DNA from: Tillus elongatus
Taxonomy: Eukaryota; Arthropoda; Insecta; Coleoptera; Cleridae
Assembly (NCBI GenBank): GCA_964006375.1
Contig: OZ023265.1
Coordinates: 158,581,618 to 158,645,617 of the forward strand
Length of the DNA: 64,000 nucleotides
Direction: 5' to 3'
In this document: piece after piece, positions 50,177 through 59,877 of the stretch
Position numbering within the stretch: position 1 is the stretch's first letter
How the letters are laid out: each line of letters opens with the position of its first letter
Translations under genes and position numbers: made by a program
The notes under the pieces: generated by a model
What the model was told of the DNA's origin: nothing
Databases searched by the model: none
Seen by the model: the letters and a program-made list of their open reading frames with translations, nothing else

Positions 50177-50718
50177 TATCACATTGATAACTCAAAAAAT
50201 AATGGGCCGATTTTGATAACATTTGGCACGTACCTTTCTTTTGTAAATGTATTGGATAAGTTCGTTAGTCAGGAAAATCTGACGAGGTTTTCCGGGAAAA
50301 TTTTGAGTTTTCATTCGAAAAAAATTTATATCTCCGAAATTAACAAAGTAAAGGCAACTAAATTTGGTACACTGGTTTATATCATTATAGGTGAGCTACG
50401 TACAAAAATTTAGCTCTGTAGGTTAAAGGACAAAAAAGTTACAGGCATTTAAAAAAAAGGGTTTTCCTCAAAACGTCAAAGTCGCGATTTAAAACGTCAA
50501 AATTGTTAATATTTAGGCAATTAACCTGAAACTAATATGATCTATGGAAGGAAAATGTCTCAAGAATAATGTTTTACAAAGCCTGAACTCTTAGTTTCAA
50601 TCGTCATTGTCCTTCAATTTACTAAAATATTCCCAGAAAATTCATTTCAAATAGACCCCTTCTCTGATGCTTTAGCAGTAGTGTTGGCTATAGAGTTTAT
50701 CGTTTAATGGTATATCAT
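49961..50718 (-). mobile_element. Family AB element, long subfamily, left portion, split by BEL/Pao
   Basis: Begins with the hairpin 49965-49995 (perfect 12-bp stem), then ACTAATGGGGAGATCCCGTC, (TA)n 50095-50173 and the same modules as 41617-42390. It is in inverted orientation to the AB copy at 49034-49737, only 224 bp away. Sequence continues after the BEL element at 57053. Confidence 0.8.
50095..50173. repeat. (TA)n microsatellite
   Basis: About 79 bp, AB core. Confidence 0.95.
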
Positions 50719-50987
50719 TGTTAGGGGAATTCATATTAAGTGGAATTCATATTTGTTTCCTTCATGTGGGGGATGAGAGAGCTCGACCCAGTTCACCCGA
50801 GAAGTCATCAGTCACCAGTAAAAGACGACGATAGACGGTCAGGGGGTTGATTTAGTGTCACTTGTAACCATTTGTATTTTATATATTTTTTATTATCGTG
50901 TAATATAGTGTTGTGTTAAATAGTCAATTTTATTAACAAGAACCAGTCTATGAGAACAAAAATACAGTCCATTCTATCGACAAAACA
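50719..50987 (+). repeat. 5' LTR of the BEL/Pao element
   Basis: 269 bp, TG...CA ends, identical to 56784-57052. An internal repeat GGAATTCATATTAAGTGGAATTCATAT-type structure (GGAATTCATAT at 50725 and 50740) lies at its start. Confidence 0.95.
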
Positions 50988-50988
50988 T

Positions 50989-51005
50989 TGGTCCTTCCAG
51001 CCTGA
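50989..51005 (+). other. Putative primer-binding site
   Basis: TGGTCCTTCCAGCCTGA starts two bases after the LTR. TGG complements the CCA end of tRNAs, as expected for a minus-strand primer site. I do not assign the tRNA. Confidence 0.55.
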
Positions 51006-51499
51006 TGAAACATTGAAACATTGGTTATTTACAATTAAAAATCTTACACAAGGTTACAAGTTACAAGTCAAGTCGAGTGGCTTAAGTGTAGAGTGCATTA
51101 GTGCAGAGTGCAGATACATATCACATATCACCACTGCCGTCCAAGTGAATAGTCAACTGGCGCAATAGTCGTCGCCAGACAAATTACCACTGGTCCATCA
51201 GTACACACTAGTACAAGAATCCAGAGCATCAGCAGGCCTAGTAAACAGCTGGGGTGAGATCCATATTATTGATTTCCTAAATATTTATTTTCTTAGAATT
51301 GCTTGAATTGAACCGTTTTTACTTTCATTTATTTGTCACAGACATATTTAAGCATATAGGTACCTTTATTATAATTACTGCTACATTAATTAGTACAAGA
51401 AATCAATAACTATTTTACGTTTGCTGGTTATTTGCCATATTAATACACCCACCCTGCACATTTGTCATTTAACTTACTATTTAATTGAGAAATAAAACA

Positions 51500-54400
51500 A
51501 TGGCAAACGATCTTCATTCTTTGATACGTAAACGAGGTGCTCTAAAATCAAAATTAACTAATTTTATTAAATTTGTTACACCAATTGAAACACAAATTGA
51601 ACAAAAAGAAAGTATTTCAGAAAAGGTAATAACTGAATTAGAGACACGCGTTTCTAAATTACAATCGTTACAAGATGAGTACAGCTTTATTCAGTCTGAG
51701 ATAGAGTCCGTATGCGATGAAACAGATCTGGATAAACAATATGACGAACGAAATGAGTTTGAGAACACTTACCTTTCTGGTCTTTCAACAGCTAATTACG
51801 TACTTTTAAAGCACAATAAAACTATTGATACAGGGCATGCTGATCAGCCATTGGAGGATAAAGAAAGCGTTACAGGCACGTCCGAGCCAAGCTTATATTC
51901 TCCCGTACAAGATAATGAACAATTAGCGCAACGTGTGAAACTACCGACAATTGAATTACCCAAATACAGGGGTGGCCATGAACATTGGCTTGAGTTTAAA
52001 GACACTTTCGAATCACTTATTCACAATAACAAATCCATAAGTGCAATACAAAAGTACCACTACTTGAGAGCTTCCTTGGAAGGTGAAGCTCGTAAAGTAA
52101 TTGAATCACTGGAGTTTTCAGCTACTAATTATACTGTAGCATGGGAACTCTTATGTAAGAGATTTGACAACACACACTTATTAGTTCACAGCCACGTAAA
52201 ATCACTTTTTGATATTGAACACGTAACTAAAGAAACTTCAACTGCCTTAAGAAATCTAATAGATTCAACTTTAAAACACCTGCGTGCCTTGGAAACACTC
52301 AATCAGCCCACACAGCATTGGGACACTTTATTAATTTTCATGATATCTTTAAAGTTGGACAAGGCATCTGCCCGTGAATGGGAACGGTACAGAGTCACAC
52401 ATGATTCGCCTACATTCCAAGATCTTAGCAATTTTCTGAGTTCTAGAGCAGATTGGTTAGAAAGCTTAGAGCTAAATAATAGACCAAACAAAACGCAACA
52501 AGGTCAGAGAACTCATAAATCACAGTTTTCGCTTGTCACAACGAACATTAAATGCTTCAACTGTAGTCGCAGCCACAGAATATATTCTTGCGAAGAATTT
52601 CTGAAACTATCTACACAAAGGAGATGGGATAAAGTCAGAGAATTAAAACTCTGTCAAAACTGTCTTTGTTTAGGACACACTAGTATTCAGTGTAGATCAT
52701 CTTCATGTCACAAGTGCAAAGAAAAGCATCATATATTGCTACATAAAGTTGAGCAAAATGGGCCAAGTAACCAAGTTACTTTGTCATGTTACACCAATCA
52801 TTCTTTGGTACTTCTTTCAACTGTTGTCATTTATGTGACAGATGCACAAAGAGTACGGCACAAGGTAAGAGCCTTATTAGATAGCGGGTCGCAGTCTTGC
52901 TTCGCTACAGAGAATTTATGTCGTTTACTGAAAATAAAGCCAGGAAGAACATCAGTTTCGATTGTTGGGCTCAACAAATGCATCTCTAAACTCAATCATA
53001 AATGCGAATTACACATCAGCTCAGTAACTGGTGAATTTTCGGAAACAGTATCATGTTTTGTGGTACCTAACATCACAGATAATCTTCCTTCCTGTGAAGT
53101 CAACACACAACGCTGGGATATACCGGACGTTCCGCTAGCCGATCCTACCTTTAACATACCAGGCAATGTTGACATCCTTTTGGGTGCCAGCATTTTTTGG
53201 AATACCATTTTGCAAGATAGAATTTCATTAGGTAGAAAAATGCCTACATTAGTTAACAGCATTTTTGGTTATTTGGTCACAGGGACAGTAATTCATCAGG
53301 TTAGTAAAAGCCTATGTAACTTTGCCAAATTACAACCACTATCGTTTGACTTGAAAAAATTCTGGGAAGTTGAAGAAGCAGAAGGTCCAGCAAAGGCAGC
53401 ACAATCACCAGATGATGATGAGTGTGAAAAACACTTTATTAAAACCACAAGCAGATCGATGGAAGGTCGCTTCATAGTTAGGGTACCTTTTACTGAGGAC
53501 AAGAACAATCTAGGAAGCACAAAGAACGTGGCAACCAAACGATTGTTGCACATGGAACGAAAGTTTGAACAAAATCCAGACATGAAACGTCCATACCATG
53601 ATTTTCTTTGCGAATATGAACAGCTAAGTCACATGACACTCCTACGAAATATTGGAACAAGGTCATACTTCCTACCACATCATGGTGTCATTAAGCAGGA
53701 CAGTTTGACTACAAAATTGAGGGTCGTCTTTGATGGGTCAACTCCATCCGATACAGGGGTCTCACTTAATCAGATTCAGTACAAGGGTCCCTCTATTTTG
53801 AACAACTTGTTTGACATATTGGTCAGATTCCGACAGCACAAAATCGTAGTCTGTTCGGATATTGAGAAAATGTATAGACAGATTCTCATTCATCCTCAGG
53901 ACAGATGGTCACAGCGAATACTTTGGCGATTTAATCAAGATGACCATATTTCTACGTATGAACTCAACACAGTAACATATGGCACAGCTTCTGCTCCATA
54001 TTTAGCAGTAAGATGTCTCCGACAAGTGGCGTTAGATCACCAAAAAGATTATCCTGCTGCATCAAGAGTCATTCTTGAAGATTTTTATGTAGACGACTTA
54101 ATAACTGGGTTTGAGTCTGAACAGGAAGCCACAAGGGTTCTTAAAGAAGTTTCCTCAATTTTAAGTTCTGCCCATTTCACCTTAAGAAAGTGGAATTCCA
54201 ACCATATAAGTACATTGGCAAACTTCAAGGACAACTCTGAACCAAATAGTGTCATCACCCTTGGAGAAAATGAATCTATAAAAACACTAGGTCTCAGGTG
54301 GAGGACAAGATCGGACAAATTAACATTTCACGTTGACAACTTGCACGACAACTCCCCGACAAAGAGAAGTATTTTGTCTGAAATATCAAAACTGTTTGAT

Positions 54401-55276
54401 CCCCTGGGTCTGATAAGTCCCTGTATAATATTATGCAAATTTATAATTCAAATTCTGTGGACACTGAACATTGACTGGGATGAAGAGATACCAGACAACC
54501 TAACTGAACAATGGTACAAGATTAAGGAACAATTACCCTTATTAAATGAGCTTCAGATCAGAAGACATGTTGTTTGCCAAGATTCGGCAACAATGGAACT
54601 GCATGGATTTTGTGATGCATCACAAAAGGGTTACGGTGCATGCATTTACCTTAGAAGTATTGACAGGGACCACAATATTCATGTACATCTGATGTGTGCA
54701 AAAACAAAGGTTTCTCCTTTAAAACCTTTAACAATACCTAGGTTAGAACTATGCAGTGCTGTTATGCTAGCACGTTTAATGAGACAAGTTACAAATGCTA
54801 TTTCCATCAACGTGCAATATTTTTTATGGAGTGACTCGCAGATTGTCCTATCATGGATAAGAAACTCACCTAGACTTTTACAAACCTTCGTTTGCAACAG
54901 AGTAGCAGAAATTCAAGAGCTCACATCTCCAGAAGTTTGGCATTATGTCCGCACAACTGATAACCCTGCAGATAATGCCTCGAGAGGGTGTTACCCTGAA
55001 ACACTTATCAAGTCAAGTCTTTGGTGGCACGGTCCACAATGGTTACGGTGTTCATCTGTTACATGGGAGACTTCATGCCATAACATACCGTTAGAGGAGC
55101 TACCGGAAACAAAAAAACATTGTTACCTTTCCACTGCGATGGGTATTGCGAAGTTTCCATTTACGTCATATTCTAGCCTTTCCAGACTCAAGCACACCAT
55201 AGCATATTGTTTGCGTTTTCTACACAACTGTCGAGTTTCTAAGCAAACAAGGCTAACTGGCCCACTTAAGGTTTAA
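51500..55276 (+). CDS. BEL/Pao Gag-protease-RT-RNase H polyprotein, ends at in-frame TAA
   Basis: Start chosen at the ATG at 51500 (an in-frame TTG at 51485 is not a plausible eukaryotic start); 1258 residues. Domains in order: coiled-coil-like N-terminus (1-90); DUF1759 Gag region from about 145 to 300 (LPTIELPKYRGGHEHWLEFK); Cys-rich zinc knuckles at 352-415 (CFNCSRSH, CQNCLCLGH, CHKCKEKH); retropepsin-like Pao protease with LLDSGSQSC (Asp461); RT with CSDIEKMYRQ and FYVDDLITG (YVDD at 863-866); RNase H with HGFCDASQ (Asp1039), WSDSQIV (Asp1112) and NPADNASRG (Asp1158). All catalytic motifs are present. The TAA at 55274-55276 separates the integrase, which continues in the same frame. Confidence 0.93.
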   Translation: MANDLHSLIRKRGALKSKLTNFIKFVTPIETQIEQKESISEKVITELETRVSKLQSLQDEYSFIQSEIESVCDETDLDKQYDERNEFENTYLSGLSTANYVLLKHNKTIDTGHADQPLEDKESVTGTSEPSLYSPVQDNEQLAQRVKLPTIELPKYRGGHEHWLEFKDTFESLIHNNKSISAIQKYHYLRASLEGEARKVIESLEFSATNYTVAWELLCKRFDNTHLLVHSHVKSLFDIEHVTKETSTALRNLIDSTLKHLRALETLNQPTQHWDTLLIFMISLKLDKASAREWERYRVTHDSPTFQDLSNFLSSRADWLESLELNNRPNKTQQGQRTHKSQFSLVTTNIKCFNCSRSHRIYSCEEFLKLSTQRRWDKVRELKLCQNCLCLGHTSIQCRSSSCHKCKEKHHILLHKVEQNGPSNQVTLSCYTNHSLVLLSTVVIYVTDAQRVRHKVRALLDSGSQSCFATENLCRLLKIKPGRTSVSIVGLNKCISKLNHKCELHISSVTGEFSETVSCFVVPNITDNLPSCEVNTQRWDIPDVPLADPTFNIPGNVDILLGASIFWNTILQDRISLGRKMPTLVNSIFGYLVTGTVIHQVSKSLCNFAKLQPLSFDLKKFWEVEEAEGPAKAAQSPDDDECEKHFIKTTSRSMEGRFIVRVPFTEDKNNLGSTKNVATKRLLHMERKFEQNPDMKRPYHDFLCEYEQLSHMTLLRNIGTRSYFLPHHGVIKQDSLTTKLRVVFDGSTPSDTGVSLNQIQYKGPSILNNLFDILVRFRQHKIVVCSDIEKMYRQILIHPQDRWSQRILWRFNQDDHISTYELNTVTYGTASAPYLAVRCLRQVALDHQKDYPAASRVILEDFYVDDLITGFESEQEATRVLKEVSSILSSAHFTLRKWNSNHISTLANFKDNSEPNSVITLGENESIKTLGLRWRTRSDKLTFHVDNLHDNSPTKRSILSEISKLFDPLGLISPCIILCKFIIQILWTLNIDWDEEIPDNLTEQWYKIKEQLPLLNELQIRRHVVCQDSATMELHGFCDASQKGYGACIYLRSIDRDHNIHVHLMCAKTKVSPLKPLTIPRLELCSAVMLARLMRQVTNAISINVQYFLWSDSQIVLSWIRNSPRLLQTFVCNRVAEIQELTSPEVWHYVRTTDNPADNASRGCYPETLIKSSLWWHGPQWLRCSSVTWETSCHNIPLEELPETKKHCYLSTAMGIAKFPFTSYSSLSRLKHTIAYCLRFLHNCRVSKQTRLTGPLKV

Positions 55277-55291
55277 GAATTAAAAGGAGCT

Positions 55292-56233
55292 ATGATACAT
55301 TTAGCAAGGTGGGCCCAAATGGAATGTTTTTCTGACGTTGTCAATAGTTTATCTTCAGGAAAAAATGTGAACAAGGGCCATAAGTTGTTAGGTCTTTCAC
55401 CCTTCTTAGACGAGCATGGATTGCTCAGAGTTGGGGGTCGATTAAAACATGCAGATCTTCCGTTTGGTGCAAAACATCCTATATTATTAAGTGGAAAACA
55501 CCATTTTACGAGACTGATTTTTATACACTATCACAAGACATACTGCCATGCTCCGCCACAATTATTATTGTCCATAATGAGACAGGAGTATTGGCCGACG
55601 TCTGGCATGAGTACAGCAAAGGCTATTGTGAGAACTTGTGTGAGGTGCTTCAGGTTTAAACCGGACAATCTTACTCCTCTCATGGCTGACTTGCCAAAGG
55701 AAAGAGTAACAGTTACAAACCCTTTCTTTATTTCAGGTGTAGATTACGGTGGTCCTTATCTTTTAAAAGACAGGAAAGGTAAGGGAAGTAAGCAATTCAA
55801 GGCATACGTCTGCCTTTTTATTTGTTTTAGTAGTAAAGCAGTACATCTTGAAGTCGTTACCGATTTAACAACAGACTGTTTCATTGCAGCACTCAGACGT
55901 TTTTCATGCCGTCGAGGAAAACCATGTCACATTTACTCTGATAACGGTACTAATTTTGTAGGTGCCAGTCGGGAACTACGTGTATTAGATAATTTCCTAA
56001 AAACTCAAGGTAATGCCATACAAGGATGGTGTGCAGGTGAGGGTATTGATTGGCATTTTATTCCTCCAAACTCTCCACATTTTGGTGGACTTTGGGAGTC
56101 GGCAATAAAAAGCACAAAGTATCATTTATCTCATGTTATGGGGGATGCAAAATTGACCTACGAAGAGTTTAGTACTGTATTGATTGAAATTGAGGCAATT
56201 CTGAACTCCAGACCCTTGTCTCCCATGTCCTGA
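55292..56233 (+). CDS. BEL/Pao integrase segment, between two in-frame stops
   Basis: Same frame as the upstream gag-pol; the first ATG is at 55292 and a TGA ends the frame at 56231-56233. Visible: integrase zinc-binding module (HYHKTYCHAPPQ, then TCVRCFRF), and the catalytic core with Asp151 (GVDYGGPYLL), Asp217 (YSDNGTNFVGA) and Glu269 (HFGGLWESAIKS). It would only be made by readthrough, reinitiation or from another copy. The catalytic triad is intact. Role in the family: insertion of the reverse-transcribed DNA into the nuclear genome. Confidence 0.9.
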   Translation: MIHLARWAQMECFSDVVNSLSSGKNVNKGHKLLGLSPFLDEHGLLRVGGRLKHADLPFGAKHPILLSGKHHFTRLIFIHYHKTYCHAPPQLLLSIMRQEYWPTSGMSTAKAIVRTCVRCFRFKPDNLTPLMADLPKERVTVTNPFFISGVDYGGPYLLKDRKGKGSKQFKAYVCLFICFSSKAVHLEVVTDLTTDCFIAALRRFSCRRGKPCHIYSDNGTNFVGASRELRVLDNFLKTQGNAIQGWCAGEGIDWHFIPPNSPHFGGLWESAIKSTKYHLSHVMGDAKLTYEEFSTVLIEIEAILNSRPLSPMS

Positions 56234-56641
56234 GATCCAAGTGACCTTAACCCTTTAACCCCAGCTCACTTCATACTTGGCCAATCATTGGTAACAGTTC
56301 CGGATCCAGACTTAAGTCACGTTAAAACCGGCAGACATTCAAGATTCCAATTGGTCCAGCAAATCACACAAGGTGTATGGAGGCGTTGGTCCAGGGACTA
56401 CCTCAATCATCTCCAACAACGTTCCAAGTGGAAGCAGAAGGCTGAGAATTTGAAGATTGATCACTTGGTCATCATCAAGCAAAATAACGTACCTTCATTC
56501 TATTGGCCAATGGGTCGAGTGATTGCATTGCATCCAGGCAGTGAAGGTGTGGTGCGTGTAGCAAGTGTAAAGACATCTAGTGGCGTTCTAAAACGTGCAG
56601 TCACCAACCTGTGTCCTCTTCCAAACGAACTTGAATTTTAA
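56234..56641 (+). pseudogene. BEL/Pao polyprotein C-terminal domain (DUF5641-like)
   Basis: In frame after the TGA at 56231-56233. Reads VTVPDPDLSHVKTGRHSRFQ, VWRRWSRDYLNHLQQRSKW and IKQNNVPSFYWPMGRVIALH, which is the conserved tail of BEL/Pao integrases (DUF5641). It ends at 56641 with TAA, 142 bp before the 3' LTR. Cut off from the integrase by one stop codon only; otherwise undamaged. Confidence 0.85.
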
Positions 56642-56770
56642 AATTGACATTTTTCTTACTCATTTAAGACACCTTTTTTATGTTTGCCATTTTTACCTAC
56701 ATTTACTTTATTTGTAACGATACAATTATATTATTGTTTATATTTAATGCTATTTTGAACAGTGTAGTTC

Positions 56771-56783
56771 AAAGGGGGGAGTA
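56771..56783 (+). other. Polypurine tract
   Basis: AAAGGGGGGAGTA directly precedes the 3' LTR start TGTTAGG, as expected for the plus-strand primer of an LTR retrotransposon. Confidence 0.85.
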
Positions 56784-57052
56784 TGTTAGGGGAATTCATA
56801 TTAAGTGGAATTCATATTTGTTTCCTTCATGTGGGGGATGAGAGAGCTCGACCCAGTTCACCCGAGAAGTCATCAGTCACCAGTAAAAGACGACGATAGA
56901 CGGTCAGGGGGTTGATTTAGTGTCACTTGTAACCATTTGTATTTTATATATTTTTTATTATCGTGTAATATAGTGTTGTGTTAAATAGTCAATTTTATTA
57001 ACAAGAACCAGTCTATGAGAACAAAAATACAGTCCATTCTATCGACAAAACA
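56784..57052 (+). repeat. 3' LTR of the BEL/Pao element
   Basis: 269 bp, identical to 50719-50987, followed by the TSD ATCAT at 57053-57057. Confidence 0.95.
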
Positions 57053-57640
57053 ATCATTTTTGTCGAATTTTCAATTAAAAATCATTAAAGCCCAATATAT
57101 CCGTTATTATGCAAGTTACGAAAAAAAGTTGTTTACATTAATTATAGAGTGTCTTGTGCTACATCTTAAAAAATATTTCCACAATTACAGGGTGGCCCAT
57201 AAGTCGTTGATGATTCAAATTTTCTTTTTTTTTAGTTTACTTTTTTTAATCGAACACGTCCTATGTTATTGCATTTTTGCATTTTCCATCAAAATATAAT
57301 ACATCTTTGTAAGAGAAGAAATTCGGGACGTCGTAAGTGCGTTATGGTAGCGAATTTTCATTAAATGCTTCAAATTTTGATTCAATTTGCTATTAACCTA
57401 TAAGGTTGACCAGAAAACCAGTTTTTTCGGGAACAATGTAAGTTTACTTTTGGAAATTTTTGTACAATGTCAAACAATAAAGTTATTTTGATGAAACATG
57501 GCACATTCTTTCTAATATATAGAATATACTGGTAACCAAATTTGATGCCTGCTTTCTTAAAAAAACCATTTGCTATTAAAAACATTTTAATGAAAATTCA
57601 CTACCATAACGCACTTGCTGCGTCCAGAGTTTTTTTCTTT
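57053..57640 (-). mobile_element. Family AB element, portion right of the BEL insertion
   Basis: Continues the copy at 49961-50718: ACAGGGTGGCCCATAAGTCG near 57188, then two 5'-terminal modules facing each other (GGGACGTCGTAAGTGCGTTA near 57327; CCATAACGCACTTGCTGCGT near 57603). The right module is closest to the family consensus. Confidence 0.75.
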
Positions 57641-57654
57641 TATGCCAATAAATC

Positions 57655-57822
57655 TTTTAAGTCCAAATTGGGGAACCTAATTCATCATAATACAGCTTTC
57701 AGACCCAGCGATCGTTTTTGTTTTATCCGTCCTTCTGATAACGCTAACTGTGTTAGCGAAATATTCGTCAGGTCTAAAAACTGCATTATGATGAATTAGG
57801 TTCTCCAAGTTGTACCATAAAT
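57655..57822. mobile_element. Palindromic hammerhead-bearing element (family D variant)
   Basis: Arms: TTGGGGAACCTAATTCATCA on the left and TGATGAATTAGGTTCTCCAA on the right, with CATAATACAGC / GCATTATGATG inside. This is a diverged subfamily; a related end fragment is at 58152-58200. Confidence 0.6.
57731..57772 (+). ncRNA. Hammerhead-like motif with one core change
   Basis: CTGATAA (57735-57741) in place of CTGATGA, then a perfect six-pair helix II (GCTAAC/GTTAGC), GAAA, a diverged helix III and CGTC, with helix I from CCTT and AGG. The core change (second G to A) would be expected to abolish cleavage, while helix II has been kept. Confidence 0.5.
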
Positions 57823-57843
57823 CGCACTGCGTAAATCATGTCT

Positions 57844-58133
57844 TTTTTTAACGTCGGTCTATTTCCGCGACTATAGCCAATCGCCGACGCCAGGGAGCAG
57901 TTTCACCTCACTATCCTGGAAAATTTGCCGAACCCCTGCCTTTCTGTAGGGAGGGTAGGGATCTTTAACGTGCCCAACACGTGCAGACATTTAACTTGCT
58001 CAAATACAATGCCAGAACCTCGGTTGATGTTAATTGTAGAGTATGTACTGAAAAAGTGAAATGAACGCTGGGATCGAACCCGGTACCCTTCGGTTCAGAG
58101 GCACACGCTCTTATCACTGAACCACCGAGGCTC
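57844..58133 (-). mobile_element. tRNA-derived SINE with about 14-bp TSD
   Basis: Best tRNA-like head in the window. Minus strand: A-box TGGTTCAGTGATAAG (58123-58109), B-box GGTTCGATCCC (58080-58070), spaced as in a tRNA. Body as in 45621-45981 but with a roughly 60-bp deletion after GGGCACG. Flanks CGTAAATCATGTCT (57830-57843) and CGTAATTCATGTCT (58134-58147) form a TSD with one mismatch. Confidence 0.88.
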
Positions 58134-58151
58134 CGTAATTCATGTCTAAAA

Positions 58152-58200
58152 ACTGGATTGTGCTAAATTGGGTTCTCCAAATCAGTGCTTCTCACAAGTT
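58152..58200. mobile_element. Family D terminal fragment
   Basis: TTGTGCTAAATTGGGTTCTC plus CAAATCAGTGCTTCTCACAA resembles the right ends of the palindromic hammerhead elements. No ribozyme sequence remains. Confidence 0.4.
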
Positions 58201-59875
58201 CCAATCTTCACTAATTTAATACATCTTTATAATAGAATTCTTGAATTATGTTTCTGTTGTTTAAAATTGTGTTTCCTATACCTAAATGACACTTTTTAGA
58301 GAATATAAAAGATTGCAGAGTGTAGTTAAGCAGATTCAGTTTTGCAATTAAAATAGAAGCTCGCCAAATGAAAGTGCTTTACGCTAACATTTTTTTATAG
58401 TATTACTATACACAAAAGCACGAAGCACAAATAAACTACTGTATATGCTAGCACACATTGTTACAAGCTGATGAAAGCTTTGTAAATATCTAATTTTATT
58501 GGTACGTGCTTTGTGCAAAGAGATTCAAAAAGCTGTTTAGAATCACCTCGCTCAAATGCCTAAAATTGCATTTAAAATTGCGAACACCTGAAATAAAATT
58601 TATAAAATGTTTTGTTACACCATCTATAATTCAGTGGATAATATTTAAATTATTCATGAACTTTTTGTTACCTAATAAACTTTGTGTTATCTAAAAATAT
58701 GTTAGTCGTAAAAATATATTGTGTTCATCAGGCTATAAAATTATATCGGGTTTAAGATTTATGTACACTTTAGTTAGCTCCAACTCAGTACTTAAAGAAA
58801 TATGGTATTGCAAATCTTTAGCTCAAAATTGTTTGAGAATAATATTTTAGAAGAAGGTACCGAGACGAAGCTAATTTTCACTGAAAATATTCGCTATGAA
58901 TTGATTTGAAAAAAGGTTTTTAAATGAACATTAGCTAGGCCCGTGGAACCCATATCCAGGTCAGTTTTCATGACTGGGAGAAATGATTGGTTCTCAGGTT
59001 GAACCGCGGCCAGAATTTCTTAAAATTCGTCGTTTCAAAAACCATGAATTTTTTCCAAAAAATTTAGGTTTTAGGTATGGAAAACCTTATTGTAACATGT
59101 CTTTATTTTATTCCAGTATTTCAAAAAATACGCAATATTCTATTAGAAGGTGCTGCAAATTGAATCATAATTTTCACATAGCTCTGATAATCTATTCTCT
59201 TCACGAAGACATTTTCTTAAAGTGAATTTAGGGTTCATGACTCGACCACAAAGAAAATATTCGTATTCGTCTACCTATAAACTTCTGAAACTTTAAATCA
59301 CTCGAGTTTTAACGAAAAAATGTCAAGTTCCACCAAATTACCCCTCATTTATACCCTACCCCATGAAAAGATCAAAAACAGTTCGAAGCGTTCCATTGTC
59401 AGCTGCTAACTATACCAAATTTGAAGATTATATCTCAATTCGTTCGAAAGTTATTGCGCCTACCAGCAGACAGACGTGCAGATCGACAGACCGACTAACA
59501 GGTAAAAAAAATCGTTCCAGTATCAAGTTAATTATATATTTTTAGACTTTTTACGCCGTTTTAGCAAAAAAATATTCGAAATTTCTATCACCAATATTCC
59601 ACCCTCACAAATTCAACCACTAATTTAACTTCAGCACACAATACCAGATGTTTGATGAAATTGAAAGTTTTCTAACCGACAACGTTTCTTTTAAAATAGT
59701 ATTTCAGAAAGGTCAGAGATATGAAAAATAATAGCTAATTATCATATAATTTTTATTTCGAGAGTTTATTCGCTAATCCATGTGAAAAAGATGTAATGAC
59801 CATTAAAATTTTCTCATACATTTTGTAGAATTATTAAAATGGTGCCGTAGCTGAAAAGTCAACCGTAACAACATA
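58201..59875. other. No recognisable gene; small AB fragment at about 58890-58970
   Basis: TGGAACCCATATCCAGGTCA (58938-58957) is the AB hairpin-side module, without its hairpin stem. The remainder, including frames 58506-58694 and 58983-59225, is unassigned. Confidence 0.4.
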
Positions 59876-59877
59876 TA

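Larger units (their letters stand above)
50719..57052 (+). mobile_element. BEL/Pao LTR retrotransposon, young insertion
   Basis: A 6334-bp element with two 269-bp LTRs that I read as identical base for base. They start TGTTAGG and end AACA, with 5-bp TSDs ATCAT at 50714-50718 and 57053-57057. A 512-bp leader precedes a single-frame gag-pol (51500-56641) of BEL/Pao order (gag, protease, RT, RNase H, integrase). There is no env-like frame. Identical LTRs indicate a recent insertion, yet the frame holds stops at 55274 and 56231. It interrupts an AB element; the uninterrupted equivalent is near 42376. Confidence 0.95.

Noticed and set aside
50950..51168. Small plus-strand frame overlapping the 5' LTR and leader
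   Set aside because: It begins in the LTR and spans the primer-binding site; no motif. It is leader sequence of the retrotransposon.
51485..51499. Start of the BEL gag-pol at TTG 51485
   Set aside because: TTG is not a normal start in eukaryotes; the first ATG in frame is 51500, five codons later.
52303..54897. Minus-strand frames inside the BEL gag-pol
   Set aside because: Antisense shadows of the coding frame; none has a domain or promoter context.
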